From assembly GCA_032690845.1 (NCBI GenBank), contig CM064425.1:35304240-35368239 (forward strand): a DNA stretch of 64,000 nucleotides. The letters run 5' to 3'. The notes beneath the pieces are model-generated. The model saw nothing but the letters and a program-made list of their open reading frames with translations, ran no database searches and was not told the origin of the DNA. Position numbers and translations under genes: made by a program. Positions 45,969 through 56,259 of the stretch are shown here, piece after piece. Each line of letters begins with the position of its first letter. Within the stretch, counting starts at the first letter, position 1. The stretch comes from Eleusine coracana subsp. coracana. Taxonomy: Eukaryota > Streptophyta > Magnoliopsida > Poales > Poaceae.

Positions 45969-47651
45969 GGGACTGGGACGTCTATGGTTAGTCACCCAGC
46001 CCAAGGCCTCTCTGGCCTGGCCGACCAGCACAGCCACTCTCTCAGCGGTGTCTGATCAAGACAAGTAAAATTATGTGTTGGGCCATTGCTCCCTGGTGAT
46101 GACCGACCGGTGCCTGGTGCCGTGGTAACAAGACGTACTACCATGCACTGTGCGGCATGGCGCGACCTGCGCCAGCGCACACTGCTGGAGCCGGAGCGAC
46201 CATCACGCCGAGATTGAGGATCGTAAATTACGACACACGTCATTTCCTCGCCCTATAAAAAATTGCTCTTATACATGATTCAGTAGGAGTTCTCCTTGTC
46301 ACTAGCCAACTGCTACCTCTCAAGTTTGAAGGTTCCGTTTTTTCTTTCAAAGTAGGATACGGTAATGATTTCCATGGCATAATTTCCATATTCTACTGCT
46401 TTGGATTCTTGTGATGAAAAGTCAACACAGTCCATTTGACCATATTGACTTATTTTTTATGTGCTAAAAAAATACATTTCTGTGCAACCTTCCTTGGCTA
46501 GCTTGTGACTATAAGACAGAGAGGCCAAACGCCAGGAACAAGAGTTTCTTCGGTATGTATGGGCAATTATCGACTGTAATTTAATTATTAGGGAATTAAT
46601 TAACGTGGCAGAGCTGTTGTGTCTTAAGAAGAGTACTGTAGCACTTAGCTGCATATTGCTATCGGTAGTAACCAGCCTCAAATTTTCCAGTGCCAATATA
46701 GGCAGCGGGAGTTACTGTAGGCTTTCTCAGGTTGCCTATAGAAACAAAGGGCAAAGGTAAAATTTGCTCATAGACACTACTTAATATTGGTATTTGCTCT
46801 AGGACGCAAGTAAATGTTGTATTTGCTAGAGGACATTATTGAAGCATGGTAATTGATTAATAGACACTTAAGTTATTAAAATATTAATTATCATATATAG
46901 ACAAGAGAGAACTTTTCAAATGACCTTTTTGCTCTTACAACCAATTTAAACATTTCTTACAACATAATTATTTTTTTAACATATATAATTAACTATAAAA
47001 AAATAATATATATTTCTTAACATAATCATATTTCAAATGACTTTTTCGCCCTTACAACCAATTTAAAAATTTCTTAACATAATCATATTTCTGAGAACTA
47101 TTGTAGTTAATATACATTATAAAATATAAATATTATTGTTAATATTTCCTATGGAAAAATATATAAATATTACTTATTATATCATTATGATTAACTATAT
47201 GTCAAAAATATTTCGTGATTAAACAGAAGGATCGATCTACTAGCCCAGTGAACATGAACACTCAAATGTACAATTAATTAACACACTGGTCCGGTTGGAT
47301 AAGCTTAAGCGCCTTGTGGCTGCTAGCTAGAATCCGTTGGCCACTCGAATGCTCATGTGGCCTGCCAGCCACAGCTAGTCCGCAATCGAAGGCTTAGGCA
47401 TGAACAGATAGATGACGTATAGCGCTGGTTCGAGTACGCATACCAGTGCATGCACGCCGATAATTACTCGCTAACCATCGTGCAACCAATTAGATAAGCT
47501 CAATGGCAGCTATGCGGTGCAGTGCTACTGCTAGTTTGCTACGTACTAGTACTGTGCTAGCCTAGTGGCAGCTGTAGTATACTAATGCAAACATGCAATG
47601 CAACGTACCCAAACTGACCAGCCTGCGAATGGACGCATATGCATATGTTTA
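45969..47651. other. AT-rich intergenic DNA
   Basis: No gene is seen. The part from 46700 to 47230 is strongly AT-rich. It contains a partly duplicated ~60-bp block, at about 46915-46970 and again at about 47032-47085 (core TTACAACCAATTTAAA). Nothing else is recognised. Confidence 0.5.
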
Positions 47652-48975
47652 GATTGACCGTATTCGTTGTACTTTAAATTCATCCTCTAAACCTTTCTAG
47701 TCAGTAAAGTTATATTCTCTATATTCAGTTTTCTCGCACTCATTTATACTCTATATTCATTCTCTATCTCAACTACCGCATATTATATAATAAATTTTTT
47801 CCTATACCAACGTTTCTCTATTTTTTCCTCTATTTTTTTACTATTCTTTCCTCTATTCTCTAAACCCCACAAGATAGCGTAACCGGAACCGCAACCGCTG
47901 TCTCCGCTTGATTTACCGGAACTTGAACACACGCGGGGCGTAGCGGATGCAGTAGCGAGCCCGCTGCAGGCGTGTTTCCGCTAAAGGCGTACTGCAGGTT
48001 GAGGATAGCCCCCCAATGCGGATAATCTTAGACTGATCGCACCGAGAGCCGCTATCTATTCCTCCAGGAACGGATAGCGGAAAGGAAAGCTGCATCGGGA
48101 GCCTCTATCCCGTCCGTTACCGTGGCGTAAGCCTCCAGATCCGCCAAATCCAGCAGAATACCGGAGGAACGCTACACGGTGCGGGGCCTGTGCACGCCAA
48201 CGCCATCCACTCCTCCCGCCATCCCAACGCCATCGGAGCTGCTGCGAGGGCGGCGGAGCTCGGCGTGGAGCTGCTGTGGTCAGAGCTCCTCCCTCGACGG
48301 AGCTCCGCCTCGACGGCCAGAGGGAGAGAGGCCTCGTCGGCCGGATCCCGCCAGAGGGAGAGATCCGCGGGGGGGAGGAGGAGGGGAGAATCGATGGCGG
48401 AGGGCCTCGGCGGTGGAGGAGGGGGGCCTTGACGGCCGGAGGGAGAGGCCTCGTCGACCGGATCCCACCGGAGGGAGAGATCCGCGTAGGGGAGGATGAG
48501 GGGGGCCTCGCCGACAGGGGAGGAGGAGGGCCTCGGCGGCGGGGAAGGAGGGGGGCCTCGACGACGGAGGGCCTCGGCAGCGGAGGAGGGGGGCCTCGGC
48601 GACGGGGGAGGAGGAGGGCCTCGGCAGCGGAGGAGGGGGGCCTCGGCGACGGGGGAGGAGGAGGGCCTCGGTGGTGGCGAGCTCGCTCGGGGAGGTGGAG
48701 TAGGGGCGCGGCAGCGCGCCGTGGAGCCACGCGGGGAGCTCGGCAGCTCGCTCGCGCTGTGGCGGAGGAAAGAGAAAGAGAGATTCGGGAGGGGGAAAGA
48801 GAGAGAGGGAGAGAAAAAGAGAGTACAGAGGCTGACGCTTAGGGCCCACACAGAGTTAGTTGATATAGAAAATGACAGGTGCGGAAAAAATTGATATAGA
48901 GGAAAGAACATTAATGACTAGGAAAAAATATTCATTTTAGAGGATGTATTTAAAGTATCACAAGTGCGGTCAGTC
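47652..48975. mobile_element. Non-autonomous TIR transposon, TTA target duplication, GC-rich cargo
   Basis: The left end GATTGACCGTATTCGTTGTA and the right end (reverse complement GACTGACCGCACTTGTGATA) continue in imperfect inverted match through ACTTTAAATNCATCCTCTAAA and CTAGTCA, for about 80-100 bp. TTA lies directly outside both ends (47649-47651 and 48976-48978). A 3-bp TTA duplication suggests PIF/Harbinger, though long TIRs are also seen in Mutator-like elements. The interior (48060-48800) is very GC-rich with GGAGGAGG/CCTCGGCG repeats that are open in several frames. I see no transposase. Confidence 0.68.
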
Positions 48976-48978
48976 TTA

Positions 48979-49639
48979 GAGCTGTGAGTCGGACTTCTCC
49001 GGTCCCTGCCGACCGTCACAGTCGATGGCCCAGTCTTGGAGCTAGACTGTCTACTCCATAGCACACGTCACGTGCACGCACAAACTCGGGATAATCAACT
49101 AGTAGTAAGTTTCAATTGAGTTCCCAATGTCGAGATCAGCATTCCACCGCTAGGATCATGCGTCAACATGACACATTTGGTATTCCATTTCGAATACTAC
49201 AAAACAAAAACTTTGGAGTACGTGGTCCACGAACAGAAACTGAGCTTCATTTACGCCATCACTTTCTTCCAGAGCTTGTAATGAACGCAGGCCTCAGTTT
49301 CTCCTTTCCTGCACGAAGCATATATATAGAGTGGTGCAATATCTGGCCGTCGGCCCACACCATGCATGGTCCTGCATCTTCTTTTTGCTCTTGCTCGCCG
49401 GGGTGCGACCATGCATACATGCAAGACTATTGAAGGAGACGCGCCATTACAACTGGAGGACATATAGAACAGCACCAGCCTAGCCCTTGTGCAGTGGCGA
49501 AGCTACATTCACACACCCTGGTGCACTGGCATCAGGGTCCAAATTAATTTTTAAGGTTAATTACTTCTTACTTTGAGCTGTGCACCAGAAAATTTCACAA
49601 CCTAGCTTATGCACATGTTCATCGATTAGAAGTAGGTGA
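48979..49639. other. Intergenic sequence, nothing recognised
   Basis: No gene or clear element ends. The stretch near 49490 (GTGGCGAAGCTACATTCACA) resembles a phrase common in dispersed grass repeats, but I cannot delimit an element. Confidence 0.4.
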
Positions 49640-50922
49640 AAAATTGCGTTCTGCTAATGTACGGCACCTAATCGATTTTTAGGGGTGAACCATATTATGG
49701 ACCATCGCTAAAAATTACCTCAGGCCCGGTTCCTTTTCTTCTCATCCCATTTGACCCAGCTGATGTAACACATATAAAAACTCACCCTCGTTCCTCAAAC
49801 CCTAAACTCATTCTTCCTTCCCCACTCTTCCTAGCTGCTGCCTCTCCTCCCTTCTCTCCTTTCCCTCCCCCCTGCAGCTCGACCCCTCTCCTCGGTACGG
49901 CCTCACCCTCACGGTCGGCAGCGCGGGCTCTTCGGCGCCCCCTCCTCTTCCCCAGCCATGCGTGGCTCCCCGGTGCCCCCTCCTCTATCCCGGTCGTGCC
50001 TGCCCCCCCCCCCCCCCCCCCCCGGTGCCCCCTCCTCTTCCCCGGTCACGCGTGGCTCCCCGGCGCCCCCTCCTCTTCCCCGGCCGTGCCTGGCCCCCCG
50101 ACGCCCCCTCCTCTTCCCCGGGCGCCCGTGGCTCCCCAGCGCCCCCTCTTCTTCCCCGGCCGCGCCTGGCCCCCCGGCGCCCCCTCCTCGTCCCCGGTCG
50201 CGCGTGGCTCCCCGACGCCACCTCCTCTTCCCCGGCCGCGCCTGGCCCCTCGGCGCCCCTACTCTTCCCTGGCCGCGCCTGGCTCCCCGGCGCCCCCTCC
50301 TCTTCCCCTGCCGTGCCTAGCCCCCGGTGCCCCCTCCTCTTCCTCGACCGCACGTGGCCCCCTGGCGCTCCCTCCTCTTTCCTGACCGCGCGTGGCTCCC
50401 CGGCGCCTTGGCTTCACGTGGCCTGGATCCGGTGGCGCGCCGCCTCGATCCGCTGGTGCACGGCCTCGATCTGGCCTCCATAGTGGCGGATCCGGCCTCC
50501 ACGGCAGCGGATCTGGTGCGCGGGCTCCGACTCCGGCTCAAGCGGCAGCGGCGGGCGGGAGGATCTGGTGTGCAGGCTCCTCCCTTCCAAGCGCAGGCAG
50601 CCTCGCGCAAGGGGGTGGTGGCAGCGACCACGCGACGGCGGCCTCGCGCATGCGGGCGGCGGTGGCAACGGCGACCCGCTGTCAAATCCAGGCTCCTACG
50701 GGCCCGTGGGCTCTTTTTTTTTGTTTTTGGGTTGAATGGGTAGCGGCGGGTGAAGATGTCACCCGTCGCTACTAATAATATTATAGCCGCGGTTGGTTTC
50801 TTTCACAGAACATCCGCTGCTATAATGTTTTATTTTTAGCTGTCAAATCATAATAACGGTTGTACATATCCGCCGCTACAGTATAATTTGGACGACCGCT
50901 ATAGGTGTGTTTTGTTGTAGTG
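49640..50922 (+). mobile_element. CACTA-type element fragment with transcription-unit-like interior (A)
   Basis: The right end is clear. Subterminal units GTAGCGGCGG, ATCCGCTGCTATAA and ATCCGCCGCTACAG (50740-50880) are followed by TTTTGTTGTAGTG at 50922. A clear CACTA left end is missing; a weak GCTAAAAAT-type unit near 49710 suggests truncation. The interior has a TATA-like CATATAAAAACTC (about 49770), a CT-rich leader-like stretch and a minisatellite. Its parts correspond, inverted, to the element at 54119-55210. Confidence 0.62.
49943..50410. repeat. 38-bp GC-rich minisatellite (about 12 units)
   Basis: Units share CCTCCTCTTCCCCGGCCGCG and a CTCCCCGGCG joint. Starts lie at 49943, 49981, 50033, 50071, 50109, 50147, 50185, 50223, then about 50260, 50298, 50335 and 50373. 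The spacing is 38 bp almost throughout. One unit is lengthened by a 21-C run at 50003-50023. Because 38 is not a multiple of 3, proline-rich frames are open in all phases; they are not evidence of a gene. Confidence 0.88.
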
Positions 50923-51571
50923 GTCGTGGCGCCGACAAGAAAACGCTGTCAGCTCTAGCCGGCCGGTGCGATGCGCCATGCCCGTGTGTGTGTGTGTGCA
51001 GCGTGGCGAGATAGGCGTTTCCGCATTCCTGATACATACTACGCGGTGTTGAGCCATCGCGTCGGGACTGTTGCACACAACTGCTGATTGTTGTGGTAAG
51101 GCATTTCGTCCCGAGCTCGGAAGATGAATAATGCGCACTAATGCATCGAGCACATCTCTGAGAGTGTTTATGGTGTGTTCTGCGCCTCTGCACGTACTAC
51201 TATGTGTGCAATAATAAACGAGCAAATAATAGAACTATATATGTCTGTCACATGTTATGTGTCCCTGTTAATTATACAACCACCAAAAAATATCAGAGTC
51301 AATTGATAGGTGTATTATTTAGTAGAAAAAAATCTGTCTTGCTCGATGCTAAAACAAAGCAGTACTACTTTTGAGTTGGATGTGAATTGAAATCCAAACT
51401 GACACAGAAAAAGATAAATAAATAAAAACAAATTAAAGCATCAGAGATAACTGATTCTCTGTACTCGATCATGTAAAAGAATAGCAGATGATCGAATGAG
51501 CACTGAACACATGCTCGCTCATCCGGAGTAAATCTCTACTCCCAACAATTCCAGTGGCGCTATATATACAG
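50923..51571. other. Intergenic sequence
   Basis: No gene is seen. It includes a short (GT)n run near 50983-50998 and AT-rich sequence toward 51570. Confidence 0.45.
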
Positions 51572-51806
51572 TACTCTCTTCGTTCAAGAATATAAGTATT
51601 TCTAAAATCTCAATGTAAAATAAGGATAGAATGAAAAGACTATCATATCTTTAATTTTATTATATAAAAAGTTTTTCTCTCATCTAACCATATCTTATTT
51701 ATTATGTTCACGTATCTTATTTATTATGTTCACACTCTACAAATATTTATATTATTAGACAAACTCAAATATCCAGAAATACTTATATTGTTAAAAGAAG
51801 GAGGTA
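51572..51806. mobile_element. Complete Stowaway MITE (235 bp)
   Basis: The left end TACTCTCTTCGTTCAAGAAT and the right end (reverse complement TACCTCCTTCTTTTAACAAT) are inverted repeats, including the terminal TA target site. The interior is AT-rich and noncoding. It lies about 0.6 kb upstream of the RIN4-like gene. Confidence 0.88.
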
Positions 51807-52290
51807 GCGCAAAGCTCTGTCCCATCCCATGCACAAGGAATGCGTAGAAGAACGAGGCACAATATTCGATTCCTTTTTACCAAATCAAGCTCTAATCATG
51901 TCGAAATAATACTCGCTGCGTTTAATGGCGTGCAGACAGGCACACAGTGTCGCGTCGCACAGGGCTGCTGAGGCGAGGCGTCATGAAGTGCCCGCTGCAG
52001 GAAACCGAGGAAGGCCCATGCTTGATAGAACAATGCAACGCGCGTCGAGCTATAACTCGTCCCTGCCGCGAAACACTGTGCCCTCCGTAGCCATTGATCG
52101 AGCAGAGCAGAGCTACCCTGCTGCGCACTGTGCCGCGAGCTACCGCTCCCTCCCTTCATTCCTTTTTTCCCGGTACCTTCTACTGTAGCCATTGATCGAG
52201 TAGTACCATAACTCCGTCGCCCACCCACACATAGTACCGTGTTGCTCCTCTTCGTCTCCGGCGTTTGAACTTGAACGTGTCGATTCTTGC

Positions 52291-52300
52291 TATAAATACT
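52291..52300 (+). promoter_or_regulatory. TATA box of the RIN4-like gene
   Basis: TATAAATACT lies 135 bases upstream of the ATG, within a GC-richer leader. This is a normal spacing for a plant promoter with a ~100-base 5'UTR. Confidence 0.6.
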
Positions 52301-52425
52301 TTGTGCCAGCCAGGGCCAGGCATCTGCTTCTTCCTCCCAGGCGCCACCGCGCTTTGCTTTACTCGCTAGCTCCTGCAACCGCTTCCCGGACGCTCTTTGC
52401 CTGATCGGGCAAATAAGGGACGACC

Positions 52426-52998
52426 ATGGCGAAGGCGAGGCGGCGCCACGTGCCAGCGTTCGGTGAGTGGAACTACTACTACTCCTCGTCCTCTCCTGAC
52501 GAGCCTCCTGAGCTGCCGCGCTACGGCGGCGACGCGGCGGTGGACTGGTGGTACGTGCCGGACCCGGACGCCTGCAGCGACGTCTGGTTCAGGTACTCGC
52601 CGCCGCCGCGCAAGCCGCCGCCCAAGAAGGCGAGGAGGCGGGACGCCGCTGGCGGCGGCGGAGTGGCCGCGGTCGCTACACCAGCACCTGAGAAGCGGCG
52701 CTACGACGGCGGCGGGACGAAGGGGAGGGCGTCAGACAGAGTGGCGAAGGGCGGCGCCGCCCGCAGGGTGGTGAGGTCCGTCGACGAGGACCTGTACCAG
52801 GTGCCGCCGCCGGAGTTCGCTGCGCAGCGGCCAAGACGGGTACGTGACAGAGGAGATCGACCGCACGAGTTCAGGACTGTTGCTTTATTTTTGCATGTGC
52901 TGTGTGTTTTCGTACTTACTCAAGTTTGTTGTTGCTTTTCCATGCAGAAGAGGAGCCTATGGATGGGTTGCTTTGGCGGCCTCAAATGCGTCGCTTGA
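52426..52998 (+). CDS. RIN4/NOI-like protein (two exons)
   Basis: Exons 52426-52839 and 52948-52998 give 154 residues. The donor is GG|GTACGT and the acceptor TTCCATGCAG|AAG. The N-terminal VPAFGEWN (residues 9-16) is the NOI/RIN4 signature found around AvrRpt2 cleavage sites in RIN4, a plasma-membrane immune regulator. DACSDVWFRYSPPPRKPPPK follows (residues 48-67), then a basic, disordered middle, VDEDLYQVPPPEF (119-131) and a C-terminus with two cysteines (SLWMGCFGGLKCVA, Cys146 and Cys152) suited to lipid anchoring. The single NOI-like motif and small size fit the short grass NOI relatives rather than full RIN4. The first exon is very GC-rich, as usual for grass genes. The 108-bp intron keeps the frame open if retained. 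The immune role is inferred from the family. Confidence 0.85.
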   Translation: MAKARRRHVPAFGEWNYYYSSSSPDEPPELPRYGGDAAVDWWYVPDPDACSDVWFRYSPPPRKPPPKKARRRDAAGGGGVAAVATPAPEKRRYDGGGTKGRASDRVAKGGAARRVVRSVDEDLYQVPPPEFAAQRPRRVRDRGDRPHEFRTVALFLHVLCVFVLTQVCCCFSMQKRSLWMGCFGGLKCVA

Positions 52999-53783
52999 AG
53001 GATCGCTCGCTCGCTCGCTTAAGGAAAATCTCTATTAGTAGCTTGTAGCATCTGTATTAGTATTTGTTCTCTCCTTTTCCTGCTTCTTGTTGTATTTTTG
53101 TCACTGTTAGTCGTTCTAGTACTCCATGTTATTAGCTAAGGAAAAAACTAGTATTGTGAGATAATGGAATGTAGTACAATACTACTATATTATACTGGCA
53201 GTGTTCCTATTGTCTGTACGTTTTTGTGAACAGTTGACCTTCAGTTCTTGCCTAGCTAGCTTTCCTGGTATTTTTTTTTTCTTGCAAATGGATACGATGC
53301 GCGTGCGTGTGGCCCGCCGCGCATAGACGCAGGCCCAGACAGACTACGCTCTCCGACGGCCGGCTTGGGATGCACGAATGCTGCACAGTGCACGCCGGTC
53401 GCTCAAGGACGAGAGCGTGCCAAACGTGCATGCATCGTCTGGCCTACTAGATATACAGTGATAAGAATTCATGGCATACCCAGTGGATACAGAGCAGCGG
53501 CTACCACCACCTAGTACTAGATGCATCCTTGGACGAGTAGTAGCACTATATATAGAATTTTCCCTCATTGGAATACTAATTTTTTCCCTCAGTGGGATAC
53601 ACAAGGCTACGCAGTAGAGCTAGCTAATGACTATAGACTGTACGCAGTAGTAGGTTAATTTAACTGAACATTGAACCCACCCAGCAGCTCGAGTGAGAAC
53701 GTTCGAGCAAGAACACGGCATGGAAATTTAGATTTATTTCCTTTGTGTTAACCTTTTCAAAATTGAAAATCAAGTGCAATTCT
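52999..53783. other. 3'UTR of the RIN4-like gene and intergenic sequence
   Basis: A 3'UTR probably extends to about 53190 (T-rich, with AGATAATGGAATG). After it no gene is seen. Short direct matches (TTTTCCCTCA near 53560 and 53580) are too brief to interpret. Confidence 0.45.
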
Positions 53784-53978
53784 CTTTTTTTTTCGAGAAC
53801 ATGCCTTGGCATGTAGTATTTCATTAAGAGGAGATAGAGAAACAGTACAAGCGACCCTCACCAACGCAGGCTAGCCTACGCGGCGCAGACAATACAAAGA
53901 GACCGGATACAAAGCCCAAAAACAACAAGAAACGACCTAGCATGACCAGCTACTGAATATGCGACAGCCCCGAATTTC
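53784..53978 (-). mobile_element. 5'-truncated LINE 3' end with target duplication
   Basis: The insert starts with a T run followed by CGAGAACATGCCTTGGCATG, that is, a poly-A tail and 3' end on the minus strand. It is flanked by ATCAAGTGCAATTCT (53769-53783) and ATCAAGTGCAGTTCT (53979-53993), a 15-bp target duplication with one change. GTATTTCATTAAG near the tail is typical of grass L1-type 3' ends. No coding remains. Confidence 0.82.
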
Positions 53979-54118
53979 ATCAAGTGCAGTTCTTATTTAT
54001 TTTATGCTCTACTCTGCGGATAAGTTAATCCTTCAACGCGTCTAGCCGTTGCCTCAAGAGTCAAGTTAAGATCTCTGCCACTATATCCGCTCTGGCTCCA
54101 GCTGTGGTCGCGGCCGCC

Positions 54119-54895
54119 CACTACCACAAAACTAGCCTGTAGCGGCGGTTTCAGATGCACTGTAGCGGCGGATTGGTCAGCCCGCCGCTACGCAAACGTA
54201 GCTAAAAAGAAGGATTTGTAGCAGCGGACTTCCTTGGAAGGAAATAAACCGCCGCTACCTCATGAATAATAGCGGCGAGTGACATTATCACCCGCCGGTA
54301 CCTTCAACCGAAGAAAACAAAAAAAAAGCCCACCATCGAGCCCATCTAGACCCGTCCACGCCACCACGGCCACGGGCCTTGCCCTAGCCACCGCAGCTGC
54401 TGAGTGGAGGAAGGAGGAAGGAGTGGCCATGGGAGCCGCCGCCGACGGATCCGCCGCCGACTGAATCGCCGCCGCCTGGATCCGTGCCCGCCCGCGCGTG
54501 AGCGAGGAGGCGCCGCCGCCGCCCGTGTGCCGGAGCCGCCACCCGCGTGCAGGAGCCACGCCCGCCCGCGCGCGAGCAAGGATCCACTGCCGCTCGTGTG
54601 CCAGAGCTGCCACCCGCGTGCAGGAGTCGCGCCCGCCCGCGCGTGAGCAAGGAGCCGCCACCGCTGCCCCCGTGTTGGATCTGCCGCGGGTGGTCCACGT
54701 GCAACCAGAGGAGGCCGCCTGCCATCGGGGGAGGCAGCGCCGCTAGGGGCACGCGCGCGGCCGGAGGAGGCCGCCTGCCGTTGGGGGCCACACGCGCGGC
54801 TAGGTGAGCCGCGCCGCCGGAGGGCTACGAGCAGCCGGAGGAAGCCGCCTGCCGCCGGGGGAGGCAGCACCGCCGGGGGAAATCCGCTGCGCAGG

Positions 54896-54957
<62 letters not shown>

Positions 54958-55210
54958 CGAGAGAGAGAGAGAGAGAGAGGCGGCAGTGGCTATGAGAGAG
55001 AGGTGAGGATCGATTTAGGGTTAGCTGCACTTTGATATAACTCCATTGGGCCAAAGGGGTAGAAAAAAGAATTATGCCTCATATCTTAATAGCGGGGGCC
55101 CAAATTGTAGCGGCAGGTGACAATGAGAACTGCTGCTAAAGATCGAGGCGATTTTTAGAGGCGGCTCAAATTGTCGCCGCCGCTAAAAATTGATTTTTAA
55201 CGACGGTTCA
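54119..55210 (+). mobile_element. CACTA-type element (B), right part cut by copia 3
   Basis: The left end CACTACCACAAAACTAGCC at 54119 is followed by GTAGCGGCGG and CCGCCGCTAC subterminal units (to about 54300). The GC-rich interior ends in a long GA microsatellite. Subterminal units return at 55090-55205 (GTAGCGGCAGG, GTCGCCGCCGCTAAAAAT). The right terminus is lost because copia 3 starts at 55211. The interior is an inverted counterpart of element A: A/T run beside the subterminal block, GC-rich open stretch, CT/GA leader and a TATA-like ATATCAAAG. No transposase is seen, so it is non-autonomous. Confidence 0.75.
54895..54979. repeat. (GA)n microsatellite
   Basis: About 85 bp of GA dinucleotides with few interruptions (AAAG at 54906-54909, AGGAG and GCGAG further on). 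Confidence 0.95.
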
Positions 55211-55860
55211 TGCTGGAATTATATGGGCTTAGCCCATTAATATTTACAATAATTCCTGAAAAATCTTAAAGGCCCATTCATGAGTGGTGGGAGTGCAAAG
55301 GTTTAGTCCCACATTGCTACTGGAGGTGGAAGGAGTCCAACTTATAAGGTTGGTTACTCTAGCATCTCTTGCAAGTGTGTGGATGAGAAGAAGGAAGAAC
55401 ACACGTGCGCGCTTGCTCGCCTCACCTCGCCTCATCGGGCCAGGTGGGGTGTGGGCGTGGGCGTGGGCGATGGGCGCGGCCACGCCTGCGTGAATGGTCC
55501 ACCGAAATTTGGTCCCTTGCCTTACGGGAGCGCGACTTCCTTTTGCACTTTTTTTTGCTGCGTGTTCCATATATTTTTCATATTTTTGGTTATGGAAACC
55601 AACGTATTAATATGGTAATCGACTCGGTTGCAGGACGCCCAACCCTAGCGGTTCCTTCCTATAAATATATACAGGTATCACCGCAAATCATATCACGTAA
55701 TTGTCTAGGGTTTTGTCTCTCGCTATTGTTGCGCCGCCAAGACTTCTCCATCCCGATCGTCGGCGTGCACCGGTGAACGGGAGAGCAGGTCTCCGAAACC
55801 TGCGTCCCCTGTGATCCTGCACCGGGAGGGGGCAAATAAGATTTTTGGGAAGCGCTCTGC
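55211..55860 (+). repeat. 5' LTR of copia 3 (end uncertain)
   Basis: The start TGCTGGAATTATATGGG and the phrase GTTTAGTCCCACATTGCTAC match a common grass copia LTR type. No canonical primer site is found downstream, so the right end is an estimate. The five bases before the start read GTTCA; no partner can be tested because the 3' LTR is missing. Confidence 0.6.
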
Positions 55861-56259
55861 GTGACTCTCAATCGCTTCCTCTTCTTCGTCAAGCTCATCG
55901 TCACGGCTCGTCTTCCTCATCGTCGAGTCGGTCTCACCCACCGTAGCCAACAACGTGACGGTGATGCACGTCGTTGTCGTCTCCTCTACCCAGTCCAGAA
56001 GGAAACGTACGTACTCTCATCTCAAACCATGTCTTCCATACTAGCTTTCGGGATCTGTTTATCTATGATGGATGTTGCTAGTATGGTAGATGCTATGCTT
56101 TTGTCTGGTCTTATAGACCTATCTAGATCTTACGTAGACTTGTCTAATTCATCATATAATCTGTTAATCATGCTTATGATTTATTTCTGAATTAATATAA
56201 AAATAAAAGTGCTAATTTATCCAACAATCCAAAAACCTTATTGTAGGCACGTTAGTTTT

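Noticed and set aside
48056..48911. Long proline/arginine-rich open frames on both strands as a gene
   Set aside because: Frames are open in several phases because of GC-rich repeats inside a TIR transposon. There is no domain, no splice structure and no supported start.
49958..50775. Proline-rich protein gene in overlapping frames
   Set aside because: Explained by the 38-bp minisatellite and general GC richness; the period is not a multiple of three.
50922..54119. Gene-bearing macrotransposon formed by the two CACTA-type ends around the RIN4-like gene
   Set aside because: The two clear ends point inward toward the gene. Mobilising the interval would need the outer ends, which are missing or lie elsewhere.
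54350..54890. Arg/Pro-rich genes in CACTA element B
   Set aside because: Overlapping frames on both strands in GC-rich transposon interior, with no motif and no matching intron.
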